Positions 6,343 to 8,700 of a stretch of 8,700 bases of DNA are shown in pieces. The notes under the pieces are model-generated. The model was not told the origin of the DNA. It searched no databases and worked only from the letters and a program-made list of their open reading frames with translations. Source of the DNA: Hyphomicrobiales bacterium (lineage in GTDB: Bacteria; Pseudomonadota; Alphaproteobacteria; Rhizobiales; Hyphomicrobiaceae); assembly GCA_017304275.1 (NCBI GenBank), contig JAFKKW010000387.1, positions 1 to 8,700 on the forward strand. The letters are read 5' to 3'. Within the stretch, counting starts at the first letter, position 1. Every line of letters starts with the position of its first letter. The translations under genes and the position numbers were made by a program.

Positions 6343-7260
6343 TTATGGCGTCGGTGAAACCGGCGCGACGGGAACCGAGGCGGAGGCCTCAGGCGCCGTT
6401 GTTGCCGGCGTCGTCGAGGACGTCGTCGTCGAAGACGTCGTCGTCGAAGACGTGGCCGTCGGATCGGCGGCCGGAGCCGCTTGCTGCTGCTGCGCCATCG
6501 CGGCGGCTGCGCGTTCCGCGGCCTGGGCCGCGCGCTCCGCTGCGGCGGCTGCCCGCTCGGCTGCGGCTGCAGCGGATTCGGCGGCGGCAGCGGCGGCCTT
6601 GCTCGCTTCGTCGGCCGGCGCGGCGGCCGGCGGCTCGATGGCGGCGGGCGCTACGGCGGCGGCGGCTGCGGCAGCCGTGGGCGGAACAGGGATGGTCCCG
6701 GTCTCGACCGTCGCCTCAGCGGCGGGTGCTACCTCGGCCGCCTTTTCCTCGACCTTGGTCTCGTCGGGTTTGGTCTCAGCTTGCTTGGGTTCTTCCGGCT
6801 TTGCCTCAGATGCCGTCTCGGCCGTCTTGGCCTCGGACTTCTCCTCGGGCTTGCTCGTTTCGGCGGCCTTTTTCTCCGGAGCGCTCTCGCTCTTTGCAGC
6901 GGCTTCCTTCTTCTTCGGCTTGTCGGCCGTCGAAGCGTCCTGCTGCTTTGCCTTGTTGACGTCCGGACCCCAGCAGACGGTCGCCGAAGCGGTGCAGGTG
7001 TGCTCGTCGACGACGATCAGGTTCAGGAAGAGCTCGCAGCTCACGTCCTTCTTGCCGACCGTATATTTATCGATGCCCTGCTCCGCGGCCCAGGTCGCGA
7101 TGTGCTTGTCGAGCAGATCCTTGGAGTCGCGAGTCGGGCCTTCCTTGCCGTAGTCGTTGACCGTGAAGCCCATGCGCTTACAGCCTGCCAAGGCCGGATG
7201 GGCGAAGGCAAGCGCACCGGTCAGCGCGGTGGCAAGAGCAATCCTGGACACGAAACCCAT
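6343..7260 (-). CDS. Exported four-cysteine protein with long low-complexity tail
   Basis: The 305-residue product starts with a signal peptide (FVSRIALATALTGALAFAHPALAG). The site LAGC (24-27) fits a lipobox, so Cys27 may be lipidated; cleavage after ALA by signal peptidase I is the alternative. A compact domain to about residue 100 has Cys27, Cys75, Cys89 and Cys96, the last two in TCTASATVCW. Then come a Lys/Glu/Ala/Pro-rich region (about 103-175), an Ala/Pro region, four exact heptads of AERAA type (228-255), a Gln cluster, a Thr/Ser repeat (269-288) and a Pro/Ala end. The tail resembles TolA- or TonB-type spacers in composition, not in proven function. ATG at 7260 is preferred over the TTG one codon earlier because GGAG lies 7 bases before it. 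I recognise no family; a short relative seems to lie upstream at 7556-7882. Confidence 0.82.
   Translation of the reverse strand: MGFVSRIALATALTGALAFAHPALAGCKRMGFTVNDYGKEGPTRDSKDLLDKHIATWAAEQGIDKYTVGKKDVSCELFLNLIVVDEHTCTASATVCWGPDVNKAKQQDASTADKPKKKEAAAKSESAPEKKAAETSKPEEKSEAKTAETASEAKPEEPKQAETKPDETKVEEKAAEVAPAAEATVETGTIPVPPTAAAAAAAVAPAAIEPPAAAPADEASKAAAAAAESAAAAAERAAAAAERAAQAAERAAAAMAQQQQAAPAADPTATSSTTTSSTTTSSTTPATTAPEASASVPVAPVSPTP
6419..6448. repeat. Tandem 15-base repeat coding for Thr/Ser
   Basis: GACGTCGTCGTCGAA occurs twice head to tail (6419-6433 and 6434-6448) and begins a third time at 6449. Read on the minus strand it codes for the TSSTT units of the tail of the exported protein. 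Identity at DNA level indicates recent duplication or slippage, and copy number may vary between strains. Confidence 0.8.
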
Positions 7261-7496
7261 CAAGGTTCTCCGTAACGGCCGAAGATCATTTGGTCTTGCT
7301 GCTGCTATAGCCGTGTAACGGCAGCATGCCTAGCCCACTTGGCCACATTATGCGCAGCTTTAACTAATGGGCTAAAATACTTATCGACGATATCCTCTGC
7401 GACAGCGCTTCCGTCACACGCCAGCGTTAAGCGGCTTTTCTGCTCTCGATCAGATTTGCGCGGCCACGCTCGTAATGCACATCTCGCGCTACCGGT
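7261..7496. other. Leader region of the long four-cysteine protein gene
   Basis: I see no gene between the two exported-protein genes. The stretch 7340-7400 is AT-richer than its surroundings and probably carries the promoter for the downstream minus-strand gene, although no pair of boxes is clear. A 7-base inverted repeat, TAGCCCA at 7331-7337 and TGGGCTA at 7368-7374, could be an operator or a leader stem. The ribosome binding site GGAG sits 7 bases before the ATG at 7260. Confidence 0.4.
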
Positions 7497-7531
7497 AAAA
7501 CGAGACGCCGCGCCCTCGGGAGGCGCGGCGT
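7497..7531 (-). terminator. Intrinsic terminator of the small exported protein gene
   Basis: A perfect 10-base inverted repeat, ACGCCGCGCC at 7505-7514 and its complement at 7522-7531, encloses a 7-base loop. On the minus strand it is followed by CTCG and then UUUU. It lies 25 bases after the stop of the gene at 7556, as expected for a Rho-independent terminator, and separates that gene from the one downstream. Confidence 0.85.
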
Positions 7532-7555
7532 GCGAATCCCTCCGTCGTGGCGGGA

Positions 7556-7882
7556 TCAGAGCTTGCAGATCGTGGCAGAACCGCGGCAGGTCCAGCCCCA
7601 CGAGCCGCCCTGCTTGCAGCTGTAGGAGCGCGGACCGAACGAATAGCCGGGCAGATTCGCAGCCGCGCCGACCTTGTTGTTCGAGCCCATCCACGCAGCC
7701 CAGGCGCCCCAATCGACGGCCTGAAGAAGAGCTTCATCAACCTGCAGCTTCGCGTCCTGCTGGCTTCCCGCCTCGCCAATCGCACCCTTCTTGACACAGG
7801 ACTTGGCCTCGGCCGAAGCCGTCATGGCCGCAAGGCCCGCAACGGCCACGAGCGCCGTCGTCAAACGCACAGCTTTAAACAT
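7556..7882 (-). CDS. Small exported four-cysteine protein of unknown function
   Basis: The 108-residue product has a clear signal peptide (MFKAVRLTTALVAVAGLAAM) with possible cleavage after ASA (24) or AEA (26). The mature part has four cysteines, Cys29, Cys89, Cys99 and Cys106, a Trp/Ala-rich middle (VDWGAWAAWMG) and a C-terminus ending TCRGSATICKL. I chose ATG at 7882 because AGGGAG lies 10 bases upstream; the TTG three codons earlier would directly abut that site. An even number of cysteines in an exported protein suggests two disulphides. The order of cysteines and the ending resemble the N-terminal domain of the next gene on the same strand (6343-7260), so the two may be distant paralogues. 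I do not recognise a named family. Its own terminator follows. Confidence 0.83.
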   Translation of the reverse strand: MFKAVRLTTALVAVAGLAAMTASAEAKSCVKKGAIGEAGSQQDAKLQVDEALLQAVDWGAWAAWMGSNNKVGAAANLPGYSFGPRSYSCKQGGSWGWTCRGSATICKL

Positions 7883-8037
7883 CGCTCTCAATCTCCCTGG
7901 AAAATACGAGCAGTTCGTGCGCGCGGCAGAACCGGGGGGACTCTGCCCGACTTAGGGGGCGCTGCCCATCCGTCTTTCACAGGAAATAGATCGTTGCGTG
8001 CGATTTTCCGTTGCTCGTTGCCGGGCAACAACTGGCG

Positions 8038-8253
8038 TCAGTTCGCCTGCTGCAAGTTCACGGCCTTGGGGCCTTTTCCGCGCTTGTCGGGCTCGGTGTC
8101 GAAAGAGATGCGCGTACCCTCAGCCAGGGCTCCGACGCCCGAGCTCTCGATCGCGGTGACGTGGACGAATACGTCCTTGCCGCCATCGTCCGGCGTGATG
8201 AAGCCGTATCCCTTCTGATCGTTGTAAAACTTGACCGTTCCAACTTGGCGCAT
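8038..8253 (-). CDS. Cold-shock domain protein (CspA family)
   Basis: A 71-residue single cold-shock domain, a five-stranded barrel that binds single-stranded RNA and DNA and typically melts RNA structure. RNP1 is seen as KGYGFI and RNP2 as DVFVHV, followed by TAIESSG; GTVKFYN takes the place of the GxVKWFN found in E. coli CspA, so the first aromatic position is Phe in place of Trp. Length is typical. The ATG at 8253 is preceded by GGAG at 7 bases. Genomes usually encode several such proteins and I cannot tell which paralogue this is or whether it is cold-induced. No strong terminator is visible after the stop, only a 5-base stem near 8017-8029. Confidence 0.95.
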   Translation of the reverse strand: MRQVGTVKFYNDQKGYGFITPDDGGKDVFVHVTAIESSGVGALAEGTRISFDTEPDKRGKGPKAVNLQQAN

Positions 8254-8440
8254 CGCAACTCTCCAGGTGCCCGCGTCACTCAGGGGGCCGGCGGGAGAGC
8301 GGGCTATGCTCCAGCCGGGCAGGCCGTCATCACCTTCGACGCGTCGGAGACATCGATTTCTTCGAGAGCGCGGTTCTCAGCACGGCAATCCCAATCGAAC
8401 CTCGGGCCCGTCTCGCTCGGCGGTCACGCCGGCCGATGCT

Positions 8441-8462
8441 TGTCGTGCATGCCGGCACGACA
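8441..8462. other. Perfect 8-base inverted repeat after rlmJ
   Basis: TGTCGTGC (8441-8448) and GCACGACA (8455-8462) enclose a 6-base loop. It lies 75 bases after the rlmJ stop and about 190 bases before the cold-shock gene, both on the minus strand. No U-run follows on either strand, so it is not a standard intrinsic terminator; it could be a 3' stem of rlmJ mRNA or an operator for the cold-shock gene. The rest of the 283-base gap 8254-8536 shows no gene. Confidence 0.3.
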
Positions 8463-8536
8463 GCGCGCAAAGTATTCCGAAAAGCGCGGCGCCGTGCAAC
8501 CCAAAGCTGGCTTTCAGCGTCTGCGAAATATGCGGA

Positions 8537-8700
8537 TCACGCGGATGTTACGCGCTCGCCGGTGAGCCAGACGATGCGGCTATTTGCGCCCGCGCCAAGC
8601 GCGAACCGCGCGGCGAGATACGGAAGCAGAACCGTAAGTTTTTGCTCCAAGGTAAAGGGCGGATTGAGGATAAGGAGACCGGTTGCCACGAGCGGTCCGT
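8537..8700 (-). CDS. rlmJ: C-terminal end of RlmJ, 23S rRNA adenine-N6 methyltransferase
   Basis: An open minus-strand frame enters from the right edge and stops with TGA at 8539-8537, giving 53 residues. It reads GPLVATGLLILNPPFTLEQ, then LTVLLPYLAARFA and a final SRIVWLTGE. This matches the C-terminus of E. coli RlmJ (GMIVINPPWKLEQ, VLPWLH, ATVSWIVPE) in order and spacing. RlmJ methylates A2030 of 23S rRNA using S-adenosylmethionine; the catalytic DPPY motif would lie further upstream, outside the window. The few residues after LTGE are a short extension. Identification rests on recalled similarity over this fragment. Confidence 0.85.
   Translation of the reverse strand, partial: GPLVATGLLILNPPFTLEQKLTVLLPYLAARFALGAGANSRIVWLTGERVTSA

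Noticed and set aside
6197..7153. A 318-residue Ala/Ser-rich plus-strand frame opposite the exported protein gene
   Set aside because: It is the antisense image of the Ala- and Ser/Thr-coding repeats. The minus-strand frame has a signal peptide, a good ribosome binding site and a terminator.
7547..8218. A 223-residue plus-strand frame across the small exported protein and cold-shock genes
   Set aside because: It is antisense to two well-supported genes and shows no domain.
1..8700. CRISPR, tRNA, rRNA, insertion sequence or attachment site
   Set aside because: No regularly spaced repeats, cloverleaf-like sequence, transposase or terminal inverted repeats were seen on reading both strands. 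A tRNA or covariance-model scan was not possible here.

Overview
The window is GC-rich DNA that reads as a chromosomal segment of an alphaproteobacterium, most likely order Hyphomicrobiales (Rhizobiales). The basis is the pairing of a ChpT-type histidine phosphotransferase with an EipA/DUF1134 periplasmic protein, both typical of alphaproteobacteria, plus an alphaproteobacterial-style cold-shock protein. No tRNA, rRNA, CRISPR array, insertion sequence or phage gene is visible.

Layout. On the minus strand: the first 15 codons of a gene leaving the left edge (1-47); a strong intrinsic terminator (147-183); a 512-residue membrane-anchored coiled-coil protein (296-1834); and eipA (1999-3000). A 484-base divergent intergenic region follows, holding four GANTC sites within 126 bases. 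On the plus strand: chpT (3485-4132), a stand-alone receiver protein (4341-4712), and a translationally coupled fetA-fetB pair (4823-6240), an ABC system of the iron-export type. The rest is on the minus strand: a secreted or lipid-anchored four-cysteine protein with a long low-complexity tail (6343-7260), a small secreted four-cysteine protein that looks related to it (7556-7882), a cold-shock protein (8038-8253), and the C-terminal 53 codons of rlmJ (8537-8700).

How the genes relate. The centre is a cell-cycle and envelope neighbourhood. ChpT relays phosphate from CckA to CtrA and CpdR in alphaproteobacteria. In Brucella, eipA is reported to be activated directly by CtrA and to support envelope integrity. 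Here the two genes are divergent and share one control region, and a CheY-like receiver with a changed metal-site residue follows chpT. The fetAB pair, the two cysteine proteins, csp and rlmJ look like separate transcription units; several end in recognisable terminators.

The more unusual points are the GANTC cluster between eipA and chpT, the long Gly/Tyr/Ser spacer in EipA, the shared T-C-x2-S-A-T-[VI]-C signature of the two secreted proteins, the exact heptad Ala coil in one of them, the missing Q-loop glutamine in FetA, and the Asp-to-Gln change in the receiver. I did not find evidence for a wholly new defence or mobile system.
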